Shown here: positions 1-6,636 of the stretch, one piece after another | How positions within the stretch are numbered: the first letter of the stretch is position 1 | Layout of the letters: the number at the start of each line of letters is the position of its first letter | Assembly: GCA_904420255.1 (NCBI GenBank) | Contig: CAJFUT010000116.1 | Span: forward strand, 1-7,682 | Length of the DNA: 7,682 bases | Direction of reading: 5' to 3' | Origin: an uncultured Angelakisella sp. | Lineage (GTDB): Bacteria > Bacillota > Clostridia > Oscillospirales > Ruminococcaceae | Program-made: the position numbers and the translations under genes | The notes under the pieces: model-generated | Databases searched by the model: none | What the model was told of the DNA's origin: nothing | The model's input: only the letters and a program-made list of their open reading frames with translations

Positions 1-31
1 CCCAGGGAGGGATAAATCTGCCGGCATTGAG

Positions 32-76
32 AAAATCCCCTGTCCCGTGGGCACATCGCCCGGGACAGGGGATTTT
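32..76 (-). terminator. Bidirectional intrinsic terminator closing the cobalamin transporter operon
   Basis: Positions 32-47 and 61-76 form a perfect 16-bp inverted repeat around a 13-base loop. The arms end in AAAA/TTTT, so either strand gives a stable hairpin followed by U residues (four on the minus strand, six on the plus strand). It starts 19 bases after the stop codon of the ATPase gene, the normal place for the terminator of that minus-strand operon. It could also stop a converging transcript from the left, which this window does not show. Confidence 0.88.
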
Positions 77-94
77 TTGCGGCGCGCCCGCCCT

Positions 95-859
95 TCAGTC
101 CGGTGGGATGGGAAGGAGATAGGGCCGCCCCCGGAGGGTGAGGGGCTGGGTATCCACCCCGTAGACCGCCCGGATGTTCTCCCGGGCCAGCACCTCCTCC
201 GCCCCGCCCTGGGCGAAGACCCCGCCCTCCCGGAGCAGGAGGAAGCGGGTGCAGAACATGGCCGCCAGGTTCAGGTCGTGGATGGCGGCCACCGCCGTCA
301 GCCCCTCCTCCCGGCAGAGGGAGGCCACCAGGGACATGGTGCCCAGCTGGTTCTTCAGGTCCAGGCTGCTGGTGGGCTCGTCCAGCAGCAGCAGCCGGGG
401 CCCCTGGGCCAGTGCCCTGGCCAGGAGGACCCGCTGCCGCTCCCCGCCGCTGAGGCGGGAGATGTCCCGGAAGGCCAGCTCCCCCAGGCCCAGCCGCTCC
501 AGGAGGCCGGCGGCCAGCTCCCGGTCGGCCCGCCGGGGGGCGAACCGGGCATAGGGGGCCCGGCCCAGCAGCACCGCGTCCATCACCGTCATGGGGAAGG
601 GGGCCTGGGTGTCCTGGGGGAGGTAGGCCACCCGCCTGGCCCGCTCCCCGGGGGAGAGCCGGGCCAGGTCCTCCCCGTCCAGCAGGCAGGAACCGGATTG
701 GGGGGGCCGGAGCATCCCCACCGCCCGGAGCAGGGTGGATTTCCCGGCGCCGTTGGGGCCCAGGAGGGCCAGGAACTGCCCGCCCTCCAGGGTGAAGGAA
801 ACCTCCCGCACCACCGGGGCCCTGCCGTAGCCGCAGGAGAGGTTCTCCACCGAGAGCAT
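95..859 (-). CDS. btuD: ABC transporter ATP-binding protein, FecE/BtuD family, probable corrinoid importer
   Basis: This is the cytoplasmic ATPase of a type II ABC importer; it hydrolyses ATP to drive transport through the permease encoded just upstream. The 254-residue product has the full set of ATPase motifs: Walker A GPNGAGKST (34-42), Q-loop Gln82, signature LSGGE (136-140), Walker B LLLLDEP (156-162), D-loop SSLD and H-loop His194. Length is normal for the family. I chose the ATG at 859 because it overlaps the permease stop as TGATG and gives the usual family start (MLSVENL). A GTG at 868 would add three residues and is nearly as good. It is the last gene of the operon, followed by a terminator hairpin. 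Family membership is clear from sequence. Corrinoid specificity is inferred only from the cobalamin riboswitch ahead of the operon; iron-siderophore ATPases look the same. Confidence 0.93.
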   Translation of the reverse strand: MLSVENLSCGYGRAPVVREVSFTLEGGQFLALLGPNGAGKSTLLRAVGMLRPPQSGSCLLDGEDLARLSPGERARRVAYLPQDTQAPFPMTVMDAVLLGRAPYARFAPRRADRELAAGLLERLGLGELAFRDISRLSGGERQRVLLARALAQGPRLLLLDEPTSSLDLKNQLGTMSLVASLCREEGLTAVAAIHDLNLAAMFCTRFLLLREGGVFAQGGAEEVLARENIRAVYGVDTQPLTLRGRPYLLPIPPD

Positions 860-1938
860 CAGCCCCACCCCCCTTTCCGCCGGGAGAGGAGGAGATTCAC
901 AAAGATGGGCACCCCCAGGAAGGACACCACGATCCCCACCGGGATCATCACCGGGGCCAGGAGGAGCCGCCCCACCGTGTCGGCGGTGAGCATCAGCACC
1001 GACCCCACCGCCGCCGAGCAGGGGAGGAGGAGCCGGTGGCGGCCCCCCACCAGCAGCCGGGCCATGTGGGGCCCCGCCAGCCCCACAAAGCCGATGACCC
1101 CGGTGAAGCTGATGACGGCGGCGGTGGCCAGCACCGAAAGGCCCCCGGCTAGCAGCCGCACCCGGGCGGGGTCCGCCCCCATGGAGCGGGCGGTTTCATC
1201 CTCCCCTGAGGCCAGCAGGTCCAGGGAGGGGGCCAGGGCCAGCAGCCCGGCGGAGCAGAGGACCACCAGCGCCCCCGCCACGGCTGCCTGATCCCACCGG
1301 GCGCCGTTGAAGGAGCCGAAGGCCCAGGCCACCGCCGCCGCCAGCTGGTACTCGTCGGCGAAGTACTGGACGGCGGAGGTGGCGGCGCTGAACAGATAGT
1401 TGACGGCGATGCCGGTGAGGACCAGGCTTTCCGGGCTCATCCCCGCCCCCAGGGAGATGAGGTACACCGCCCCGGCGCAGAGGAAGGCCAGGAGGAAGGC
1501 GGTGAGGACCACACCCCCCTGGGTGCCGGGGAAAACCCCGATCCCGAAGACGATGGCGAGGGAGGCCCCGAAGGCGGCGGCGTTGGAGACCCCCATGGTG
1601 AAGGGGCTCACCAGGGGGTTGCGGGTGACGGCCTGCATGGCGGCGCCGGAAACCGAAAGGCCGGTGCCCGCCAGGATGGCCATGGCGATGCGTGGCAGCC
1701 GCAGGCGGAGGATTACCTGCTGGGCGGTGGTGAGCTCCGCCCCCAGGGCCGCCGCCGCCAGGGCCCGGAGGATGTCCCCCGGGGAGGTGTCAGTGGCCCC
1801 CAGGGCGGCGAAGGCTGCCCCCAGCCCCACCGTCAGCAGCGCCCCCAGGGCCAGGAGGAACCGGCTCCGGCGGGCCCCGGCCTCATACCGCTCCAGCAGC
1901 CCCTCCCCGCCGGAGGGGCTTTTCCCGCGGCGGCTCAT
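859..1938 (-). CDS. btuC: ABC transporter permease, FecCD/BtuC family, probable corrinoid importer
   Basis: The 359-residue inner-membrane permease would form a homodimer that receives substrate from the binding protein. After a basic N-terminus the first membrane helix starts near residue 27, and most of the rest is hydrophobic, consistent with about ten helices. Family hallmarks are LRLPR (79-83), GAAMQAVTRNPLVSP (98-112), the GFVGLAGPHMARLLVG stretch (283-298) that couples to the ATPase, and IPVGIVVSFLGVPIF near the C-terminus. The start at 1938 forms an ATGA overlap with the stop of the binding-protein gene, and I see no separate ribosome binding site, which suggests translational coupling. 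The frame stays open back to 2163, but that extension only reads the binding-protein gene out of frame and is not hydrophobic or family-like. The protein overlaps the ATPase start at its 3' end. Substrate is inferred from the riboswitch. Confidence 0.93.
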   Translation of the reverse strand: MSRRGKSPSGGEGLLERYEAGARRSRFLLALGALLTVGLGAAFAALGATDTSPGDILRALAAAALGAELTTAQQVILRLRLPRIAMAILAGTGLSVSGAAMQAVTRNPLVSPFTMGVSNAAAFGASLAIVFGIGVFPGTQGGVVLTAFLLAFLCAGAVYLISLGAGMSPESLVLTGIAVNYLFSAATSAVQYFADEYQLAAAVAWAFGSFNGARWDQAAVAGALVVLCSAGLLALAPSLDLLASGEDETARSMGADPARVRLLAGGLSVLATAAVISFTGVIGFVGLAGPHMARLLVGGRHRLLLPCSAAVGSVLMLTADTVGRLLLAPVMIPVGIVVSFLGVPIFVNLLLSRRKGGWG

Positions 1939-3053
1939 GCCGTCAGCTGGGCGGCGGTCCAGAAGTGGCCCTCCACGTTCCGAAAGCCCTGGAAATCCTC
2001 CAGCCAGGCCCGGAAGACCTCGTCGGGGTCCAGCTCCGGCAGCAGGTCGGGGTAGAGCCACTTGGCGGCGTAGATGGTCCCCACCAGCTTGGAGGCGCCG
2101 CCGTGGCTGAACTGGGTCATGAAGTAGATGTCGCCATTCTCCACCGCCCCGATGTCCTGCCACCCGGGCCGGGAGATGATATCCTCATAGCTTTCCAGGA
2201 ACTGGGCCTTCTCCGGCGGGGCGTAGAGGCCGGTGCCGGTGCGGGCGCTGTCAGGGGTGATGCACTTGATGATGACGTCGGGGTCCCGGGCCAGCACCTC
2301 CTCCGAGTCCACCTGGTCGGCGTTCACCTGGACGGCGTCCTGGAAGATGTTCCTGCCGTGGGCCAGCTCCATCATCTGGGAAAAGGTATTCCCCGGCAGG
2401 ACGGCGGAATAGTCCTCGTTCTGCTCAAAATAATAGGTGCGCTCCTCCACCCCCTCCAGCTGCCGGTCGATGTAGTCCAGCTTGTCGGTGAAGTAGGTGC
2501 AGAAAGCCGCGGCGGATTCCTCCACCCCGAACATTTTGCCGATGTTCTCACACTGGTTCACAAAGTCGGCGGTGTCGTAGCCCGAGATGACAAAGACCGG
2601 GATGCCGAAGGGGGCCAGGGTTTCCGCCGCCTCCTCCCAGGCGCCGTTGGCGGGGAGGATCAGCACCTGGGGGTCCAGCTCCACAATCTTCTCGTAGTCC
2701 AGCTCCCGCTGGCTTTTGCCGATGACCTCCTCGGGGTCGAACATCCCCCAGTATTCCCGGTCCTGGGCGGTGTTCAGATCCACGGCCACCACCCGGTCGA
2801 TGGCGCCGCAGGCCCGGATCAGCTCGCTTGTGTACCGCAGGGCCACGGCGCAGGTTTCCACGGGGCAGGGGAGCTCCACCTGGCGGCCCACATTGTCGGT
2901 GAGGGTGATGGTGGAGGGGGCCTCCTCCCCGGAGGGGCTGGAGGCGGGGCCGGAGGACTGGGAGGCGGGGGCCTGGCCGCAGGCCGCCAGGGAAAGGGCC
3001 AGGGCTGCCGCCAGCAGCAGGGCCAGGGCGCGGGCAGGGATGGTTCTTGACAT
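1935..3053 (-). CDS. btuF: ABC transporter substrate-binding lipoprotein, FepB/BtuF family, probable corrinoid-binding
   Basis: This 372-residue lipoprotein would capture substrate outside the membrane and deliver it to the permease. Residues 1-25 form a lipoprotein signal peptide with an Ala/Leu-rich core and lipobox LAAC; Cys25 would be lipidated. A Ser/Gly/Pro-rich linker follows, then from about residue 48 a helical-backbone periplasmic-binding fold starting ITLTDNVGRQVELP, with typical phrases such as LDYEKIVELDPQVLIL and VLARDPDVIIK. The start is backed by AGAGG seven bases upstream (3061-3065). It is the first gene of the operon, about 200 bases below a cobalamin riboswitch, and its stop overlaps the permease start. 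Binding-protein sequence alone does not separate siderophore from corrinoid binders. The riboswitch favours cobalamin or related corrinoids. Haem or iron chelates remain possible. Confidence 0.92.
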   Translation of the reverse strand: MSRTIPARALALLLAAALALSLAACGQAPASQSSGPASSPSGEEAPSTITLTDNVGRQVELPCPVETCAVALRYTSELIRACGAIDRVVAVDLNTAQDREYWGMFDPEEVIGKSQRELDYEKIVELDPQVLILPANGAWEEAAETLAPFGIPVFVISGYDTADFVNQCENIGKMFGVEESAAAFCTYFTDKLDYIDRQLEGVEERTYYFEQNEDYSAVLPGNTFSQMMELAHGRNIFQDAVQVNADQVDSEEVLARDPDVIIKCITPDSARTGTGLYAPPEKAQFLESYEDIISRPGWQDIGAVENGDIYFMTQFSHGGASKLVGTIYAAKWLYPDLLPELDPDEVFRAWLEDFQGFRNVEGHFWTAAQLTA

Positions 3054-3249
3054 GGCGATTCCTCTTTTCTGTCATTTTTTCAAAAGAAGCCCCCCGGGCC
3101 GCCCCGGAAAACGGGAAACGGGGCGCGCCGCCCCTCCCGGAAGGAGGAACGGCGCGCCCCGGATTCGGCACGCTGCGGCCCGCCCGTCCGGCGGGACCGG
3201 ACAGGCGGAGGACCCGGCGGCTCCGTTTCCGCGCGGAGGCCGGGAAAAC
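3054..3249 (-). other. Non-coding leader between riboswitch and first transporter gene
   Basis: About 200 bases separate the riboswitch aptamer from the binding-protein start codon. No gene is supported here; the open frames that cross it have no start signal or family resemblance. The stretch is very GC-rich and foldable. On the transcript it carries an imperfect hairpin around 3206-3233, a GTCCGG/CCGGAC hairpin near 3185-3201, the strong hairpin 3120-3160, and a CCGGG/CCCGG hairpin at 3094-3107. It ends in an AT-rich segment with the ribosome binding site AGAGG at 3061-3065. It is most likely the expression platform of the riboswitch. Confidence 0.7.
3107..3160 (-). terminator. Candidate attenuator hairpin in the riboswitch leader
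   Basis: Positions 3120-3130 and 3150-3160 form a perfect 11-bp stem of G and C. The loop can pair further (3133-3137 with 3143-3147), giving one long rod. On the transcript it is followed by GUUUCCCGUUUU, which is U-rich but interrupted. Lying between a cobalamin aptamer and the regulated gene, it is a good candidate for a transcription terminator formed when cobalamin is bound. The broken U-tract leaves room for another mechanism, and I could not identify a clear antiterminator pairing. Confidence 0.5.
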
Positions 3250-3443
3250 ACACAGAAGCAGGCCTTCTGGCTTGCGCCGGAGCCTCCGCCTTCTCGGGGC
3301 GGCGCCCCAATGGCATGGATGGAGGGACCTGGGAGGGGCGGGGAAAGCACCCCCTGGCGCTTACAGCGGCGGGACCGCGCCGGACTTGCACCGGACTTTC
3401 CTGCCGGCGGGGGAATGGCCCCCTGCCGGACGCTCTTCTGCGG
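3250..3443 (-). ncRNA. Cobalamin riboswitch (AdoCbl/B12 aptamer)
   Basis: The minus strand carries the conserved blocks of the cobalamin aptamer in the right order. From the 5' end these are a perfect P3-type hairpin (3404-3429), GGAAAGUCC followed by GGUGCAAGUCC (3382-3392), then CCCGCCGCUGUAAGCG (3358-3373), UGCCAUUGG (3307-3315), GAAGG, and the B12-box element AGCCAGAAGGCCUGCU (3257-3272, consensus AGCCAGGAGACCUGCC). Size, about 190 bases, and spacing fit the family. In known examples, binding of cobalamin lowers expression of downstream B12 transport or synthesis genes. Here the downstream genes are a binding protein, permease and ATPase, so it most likely controls corrinoid import. The ends are approximate. 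Confidence 0.93.
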
Positions 3444-3460
3444 GGTATTCTTTTGCTTTC

Positions 3461-3489
3461 AGCTTAACACAGCTTTTCAGAAAAGGCAA
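3461..3489 (-). promoter_or_regulatory. Candidate sigma-A promoter for riboswitch and transporter operon
   Basis: Read on the minus strand, TTGCCT (3484-3489) and TAAGCT (3461-3466) are separated by 17 bases, with a TG one base upstream of the -10 box (extended -10 form). The predicted start near 3454 falls just upstream of the riboswitch. The -10 box matches the consensus only partly, so this rests mainly on position. Confidence 0.4.
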
Positions 3490-3664
3490 GGACCTTCGAC
3501 GAAAAAACAGAAGGGATTCAAAATTACCGGGTAGGGGTATTTTTGGGGCCGGGAGCCCGGTTTTGAGAAAGAACATCCGCTGTTTCAGAGAAATCAGAGG
3601 ATTTTTCGGGAAAAAGGAGGAGGCTTCCTGAAAGAAGCCGCCGGGGCCGGCACAAAATTTCCTC
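3490..3664. other. Intergenic region between divergent transporter and copper operons
   Basis: No gene is supported here. The stretch is richer in A and T than its surroundings. It contains a short hairpin GGCTTC/GAAGCC (3622-3627 with 3634-3639) and a small CCGG-based palindrome near 3549-3560 followed by TTTT. These are too weak to call as terminators or RNA genes. It lies between the promoters of two divergent units. Confidence 0.5.
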
Positions 3665-3693
3665 TTGACATATACCCCGTATAGGTATATTAT
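3665..3693 (+). promoter_or_regulatory. Sigma-A promoter of the csoR-copA operon
   Basis: A perfect -35 box TTGACA (3665-3670) is followed after exactly 17 bases by TATTAT (3688-3693), one mismatch from the consensus. The predicted start near 3700 lies about 25 bases upstream of the csoR start codon. The spacer holds the inverted repeat described separately, so the promoter should be shut when a repressor binds. Confidence 0.85.
3670..3690 (+). promoter_or_regulatory. Probable CsoR operator
   Basis: ATATACC (3670-3676) and GGTATAT (3684-3690) form a perfect inverted repeat around a 7-base centre, CCGTATA. Known CsoR sites are pseudo-palindromes with an ATACC...GGTAT core, which this resembles. 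It fills the spacer between the -35 and -10 boxes of the csoR promoter. Apo-CsoR bound here would block RNA polymerase, and Cu(I) would release it. This fits autoregulation of the operon. Confidence 0.78.
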
Positions 3694-3724
3694 AGTTTTG
3701 CGGACGCGAAAGGAGGCAGAAGCC

Positions 3725-4024
3725 ATGCCGAAGAAAACCCAACCCCCCCGGACCAAGGAACGGGACGACGAGGAATACAGGCGCCTGATGCACCGCCTCA
3801 ACCGCATCGAGGGGCAGGTGCGGGGCATCAAGGGGATGCTGGAGAAAAGCGCCTACTGTGTGGACATCCTCACCCAGTCGGCGGCGGTGTCGGCGGCCAT
3901 CAACGCCTTCAACCGGGAGCTGCTGGCCAGCCACATCCGCTCCTGCGTGGCGGAGGACATCCGCCAGGGGAAGGACGAAACCATCGACGAGCTGACGGCC
4001 ATGCTCCAGAAGCTGATGAAATAA
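3725..4024 (+). CDS. csoR: Copper-sensing transcriptional repressor CsoR
   Basis: This is a 99-residue all-helical DUF156-family repressor that binds operator DNA when copper-free and leaves it when Cu(I) is bound. The family's Cu(I) ligands are all present with the classical spacing: Cys45 (in AYCVDIL), His70 and Cys74 (in SHIRSC). The RcnR and FrmR branches lack this Cys-His-Cys set, so copper is the best call. The segment RLNRIEGQVRGIKGMLE (24-40) is the family's helix 1 signature. I chose ATG 3725 because AGGAGG sits eight bases upstream (3711-3716). The frame is open back to 3665, but that would place the start inside the promoter. It is the first gene of the operon; copA follows after 16 bases. 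The operator in its own promoter implies autorepression. Confidence 0.95.
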   Translation: MPKKTQPPRTKERDDEEYRRLMHRLNRIEGQVRGIKGMLEKSAYCVDILTQSAAVSAAINAFNRELLASHIRSCVAEDIRQGKDETIDELTAMLQKLMK

Positions 4025-4040
4025 AGGGGGAACTCCGTTT

Positions 4041-6566
4041 ATGGAACAATATAACGTCACGGGGATGAGCTGCGCCGCCTGCAGCGCCCGGGTGGAAAAG
4101 GCGGTCTCCAAGGTGGAGGGGGTCACCTCCTGCTCGGTGAGCCTGCTGACCAACTCCATGGGGGTGGAGGGCACCGCCTCCCCCCAGGCGGTCATCGCCG
4201 CGGTGGAGGAAGCGGGCTACGGCGCCGCCCTCAAGGGGGCGGCGGCCACCGGCAAGTCCAGGGGATATTCCTCCATCGTCGCCGACGAGGCCGCCCTGGA
4301 GGACCACGAAACCCCGGTGCTGAAGCGCCGGCTCATCGCCTCCCTGGGGTTCCTGCTGGTGCTGATGTATTTCTCCATGGGCCACGCCATGTGGGGCTGG
4401 CCGGCCCCGGCCTGGCTCAGCCACCACCAGAACCCGGTGGGGCTGGGGCTTTTGCAGCTGGTCCTTTCGGCCATCGTCATGGTCATCAACCAGAAGTTCT
4501 TCATCAGCGGCTTCAAAAGCCTCTGGCACCGGGCCCCCAATATGGATACCCTGGTGGCCATGGGCTCCGGCGCCTCCTTTGTTTACAGCACCTACGCCCT
4601 CTTCGCCATGACCTGGGCCCAGGTCCAGGGGGATACGGCGGCGGTGATGGATTACCTCCACGAGTTCTACTTTGAATCCGCCGCCATGATCCTCACCCTC
4701 ATCACCGTGGGGAAGATGCTGGAGGCCCGCTCCAAGGGAAAAACCACCGACGCCCTGAAAAACCTCATGAAGCTGGCCCCCAAAACCGCCGCCGTCATCC
4801 GGGACGGCCGGGAAACGGTGGTGCCCATCCAGGAGGTCCAGAAGGGGGACGTCTTTGTGGTGCGCCCCGGGGAGAACATCCCGGTGGACGGGGTGATCCT
4901 GGAGGGGGAGAGCGCCGTCAACGAGTCGGCCCTCACCGGGGAGAGCATCCCCGCCGACAAGGGCCCCGGGGACGCCGTTTCCGCCGCCACCCTGAACCAG
5001 TCCGGCTTCATCCGGTGCCAGGCCACCCGGGTGGGGGAGGACACCACCTTCTCCCAGATCATCCAGATGGTCAGCGACGCCGCCGCCACCAAAGCCCCCG
5101 TCGCCAAGGTGGCGGACCGGGTCTCCGGGGTCTTTGTCCCGGCGGTCATCGCCATCGCCGCGGTCACCACCCTGGTCTGGATGCTCCTGGGCCAGACCTT
5201 CGGCTTCGCCCTGGCCCGGGGCATCTCGGTGCTGGTCATCAGCTGCCCCTGCGCCCTGGGGCTGGCCACCCCGGTGGCCATTATGGTGGGCAACGGCATG
5301 GGGGCCAAAAACGGCATCCTCTTCAAAACCGCCGTTTCCCTGGAGGAAACGGGCAAGATCCAGATCGTCGCCCTGGATAAGACCGGCACCATCACCAGCG
5401 GGGAGCCCCGGGTCACCGACCTGGCGCCCGCCCCGGGGGTGGAGGAAAGGGAGCTGCTGGAAATGGCCCTCTCCCTGGAGGCCAAGAGCGAGCACCCCCT
5501 GGCCCGGGCCATCCTCAGCCGGGGGCAGGAGCTGGGCCTTGTCCCGGCGGAGGTGGAGGGCTTCTCCGCCCTCCCCGGCAACGGCCTCACCGCCCAAAAG
5601 GACGGGGAAACCCTCCTGGGGGGCAGCATGAAGTTCATCGGGAGCCAGGTGCAGCTGCCCCAGGACCTCCAGTCCCGGGCCGAGGCCCTGGCGGAGGAGG
5701 GCAAGACCCCCCTGCTCTTCGCCAGAGGGGGGAAGCTCCTGGGCATCATCGCCGTGGCGGACGTCATCAAGGAGGACAGCCCCCAGGCGGTGCGGGAGCT
5801 GCGGAACATGGGCATCCGGGTGGTGATGCTCACCGGGGACAACCAGCGCACCGCCAATGCCATCGGGGCCCAGGCGGGGGTGGACGAGGTCATCGCCGGG
5901 GTGCTGCCCGAGGGGAAGGAGAGCGTCATCCGCTCCCTCAAGGCCCAGGGCAAGGTGGCCATGGTGGGGGACGGCATCAACGACGCCCCGGCCCTCACCC
6001 GGGCGGACATGGGCATCGCCATCGGCGCCGGCACCGATATCGCCATCGACGCGGCGGACATCGTCCTGATGAAGAGCCGCCTCAGCGACGTCCCCGCCGC
6101 CATCCGCCTCAGCCGGGCCACCCTGCGGAACATCCACGAGAACCTCTTCTGGGCCTTCTTCTACAACGTCATCGGCATCCCCCTGGCGGCCGGTGTCTGG
6201 ATCCCCATTTTCGGCTGGGAGCTGAACCCCATGTTCGGGGCGGCGGCCATGAGCCTCTCCAGCTTCTGCGTGGTATCCAACGCCCTGCGGCTGAATTTCT
6301 TTGACATCCGCAGCGCGAAGCATGATAAAAAAATGAGGCAAAAGGAGTGCAAGACCATGGAAAAGACCATGAAAATCGAGGGCATGATGTGCGGCCACTG
6401 CGAGGCCCGGGTGAAAAAGGCCCTGGAGGCGGTCCCCGGGGTGGCCGGGGCCCAGGTGAGCCACGAGGCGGGCACCGCCGTGGTGACCATGACCGGGGCG
6501 GTGGCCGACGAGGCGCTGAAAAAGGCGGTGGAGGACCAGGATTACAAGGTCCTCTCCATCCAGTAA
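4041..6566 (+). CDS. copA: Copper-exporting P1B-type ATPase CopA with fused C-terminal CopZ-like domain
   Basis: This membrane pump exports Cu(+) from the cytoplasm using ATP. In the 841-residue product an N-terminal heavy-metal-binding domain (about 3-65) carries GMSCAAC with Cys11 and Cys14. Membrane helices begin near residue 98. The actuator motif TGES is at 299-302, the transport-site CPC at 402-404, the phosphorylated Asp446 in DKTGT, the SEHP motif at 483-486, TGDN at 598-601 and GDGINDAP at 643-650. YN (708-709) and MSLSS (737-741) complete the Cu(+)-specific P1B-1 signature. The core ends near 763, followed by a short polar linker and a second metal-binding domain (773-841) with CGHC (784-787). 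A C-terminal domain of this kind is unusual, since the extra domains are normally N-terminal. The start has a purine-rich AAGGGGG upstream. It is co-transcribed with csoR and followed by a terminator. Confidence 0.96.
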   Translation: MEQYNVTGMSCAACSARVEKAVSKVEGVTSCSVSLLTNSMGVEGTASPQAVIAAVEEAGYGAALKGAAATGKSRGYSSIVADEAALEDHETPVLKRRLIASLGFLLVLMYFSMGHAMWGWPAPAWLSHHQNPVGLGLLQLVLSAIVMVINQKFFISGFKSLWHRAPNMDTLVAMGSGASFVYSTYALFAMTWAQVQGDTAAVMDYLHEFYFESAAMILTLITVGKMLEARSKGKTTDALKNLMKLAPKTAAVIRDGRETVVPIQEVQKGDVFVVRPGENIPVDGVILEGESAVNESALTGESIPADKGPGDAVSAATLNQSGFIRCQATRVGEDTTFSQIIQMVSDAAATKAPVAKVADRVSGVFVPAVIAIAAVTTLVWMLLGQTFGFALARGISVLVISCPCALGLATPVAIMVGNGMGAKNGILFKTAVSLEETGKIQIVALDKTGTITSGEPRVTDLAPAPGVEERELLEMALSLEAKSEHPLARAILSRGQELGLVPAEVEGFSALPGNGLTAQKDGETLLGGSMKFIGSQVQLPQDLQSRAEALAEEGKTPLLFARGGKLLGIIAVADVIKEDSPQAVRELRNMGIRVVMLTGDNQRTANAIGAQAGVDEVIAGVLPEGKESVIRSLKAQGKVAMVGDGINDAPALTRADMGIAIGAGTDIAIDAADIVLMKSRLSDVPAAIRLSRATLRNIHENLFWAFFYNVIGIPLAAGVWIPIFGWELNPMFGAAAMSLSSFCVVSNALRLNFFDIRSAKHDKKMRQKECKTMEKTMKIEGMMCGHCEARVKKALEAVPGVAGAQVSHEAGTAVVTMTGAVADEALKKAVEDQDYKVLSIQ
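6327..6336 (+). other. A7 tract with out-of-frame TGA at the copA/copZ junction
   Basis: Seven A residues (6327-6333) are directly followed by TGA in the +1 frame. In the frame as written the codons are AAA AAA ATG AGG and reading continues into the metallochaperone domain. With one A fewer, or a +1 slip, the reading would be AAA AAA TGA and CopA would stop after Lys764. This is what one would expect if copA and copZ were once separate genes. Confidence 0.7.
6357..6566 (+). other. copZ: Embedded CopZ-like copper chaperone unit with its own start signals
   Basis: The last 69 codons of copA could be translated as a free copper chaperone. The segment begins with ATG at 6357, preceded by AAAAGGAG (6340-6347) at a spacing of nine bases, a better ribosome binding site than that of copA itself. 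The product, starting MEKTMKIEGMMCGHCEARV, is a complete heavy-metal-associated domain with CXXC (Cys12, Cys15 in its own numbering) and is the normal size for CopZ. In the sequence as given it is in frame with copA, so the domain is made at least as a fusion. Independent initiation is inferred from the signals only. Confidence 0.6.
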
Positions 6567-6597
6567 GGCCAGACCCATCAAAAGAATACCGTGCATG

Positions 6598-6636
6598 GAA
6601 AAGCGCGGCGGTCCCTTGTGGACCGCCGCGCTTTTC
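6598..6636 (+). terminator. Intrinsic terminator of the csoR-copA operon
   Basis: Positions 6598-6614 and 6620-6636 form a perfect 17-bp stem with a five-base loop (CTTGT). The 3' arm ends in CTTTTC, giving a short U-run. It lies 31 bases after the copA stop codon. Because the arms end in AAAA/TTTT it may also work on the other strand. Confidence 0.88.

Noticed and set aside
47..1291. 414-codon plus-strand open frame opposite the ATPase and permease genes
   Set aside because: It begins inside the terminator hairpin and reads the complement of two well-supported genes. The low-complexity Gly/Pro/Gln product matches no protein type.
1939..2163. 75-codon N-terminal extension of the permease
   Set aside because: It reads the end of the binding-protein gene in another frame, giving an Arg/Gly/Pro-rich stretch unlike any permease. 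The ATGA overlap start at 1938 is standard.
1965..3050. 361-codon plus-strand open frame opposite the binding-protein gene
   Set aside because: It is the complement of a clear lipoprotein gene, with a composition biased to Gly, Val, His and Leu, and no ribosome binding site or domain.
3665..3724. Upstream start for csoR giving 20 extra residues
   Set aside because: The ATG would lie inside the promoter, before the predicted transcription start. ATG 3725 has a perfect AGGAGG and the normal family length.
3909..6596. 895-codon minus-strand open frame opposite copA
   Set aside because: It is antisense to a gene with every motif of a Cu(+)-ATPase. Its translation is rich in Gly, His, Asp and Pro with no family pattern, typical of the complement of GC-rich coding DNA.
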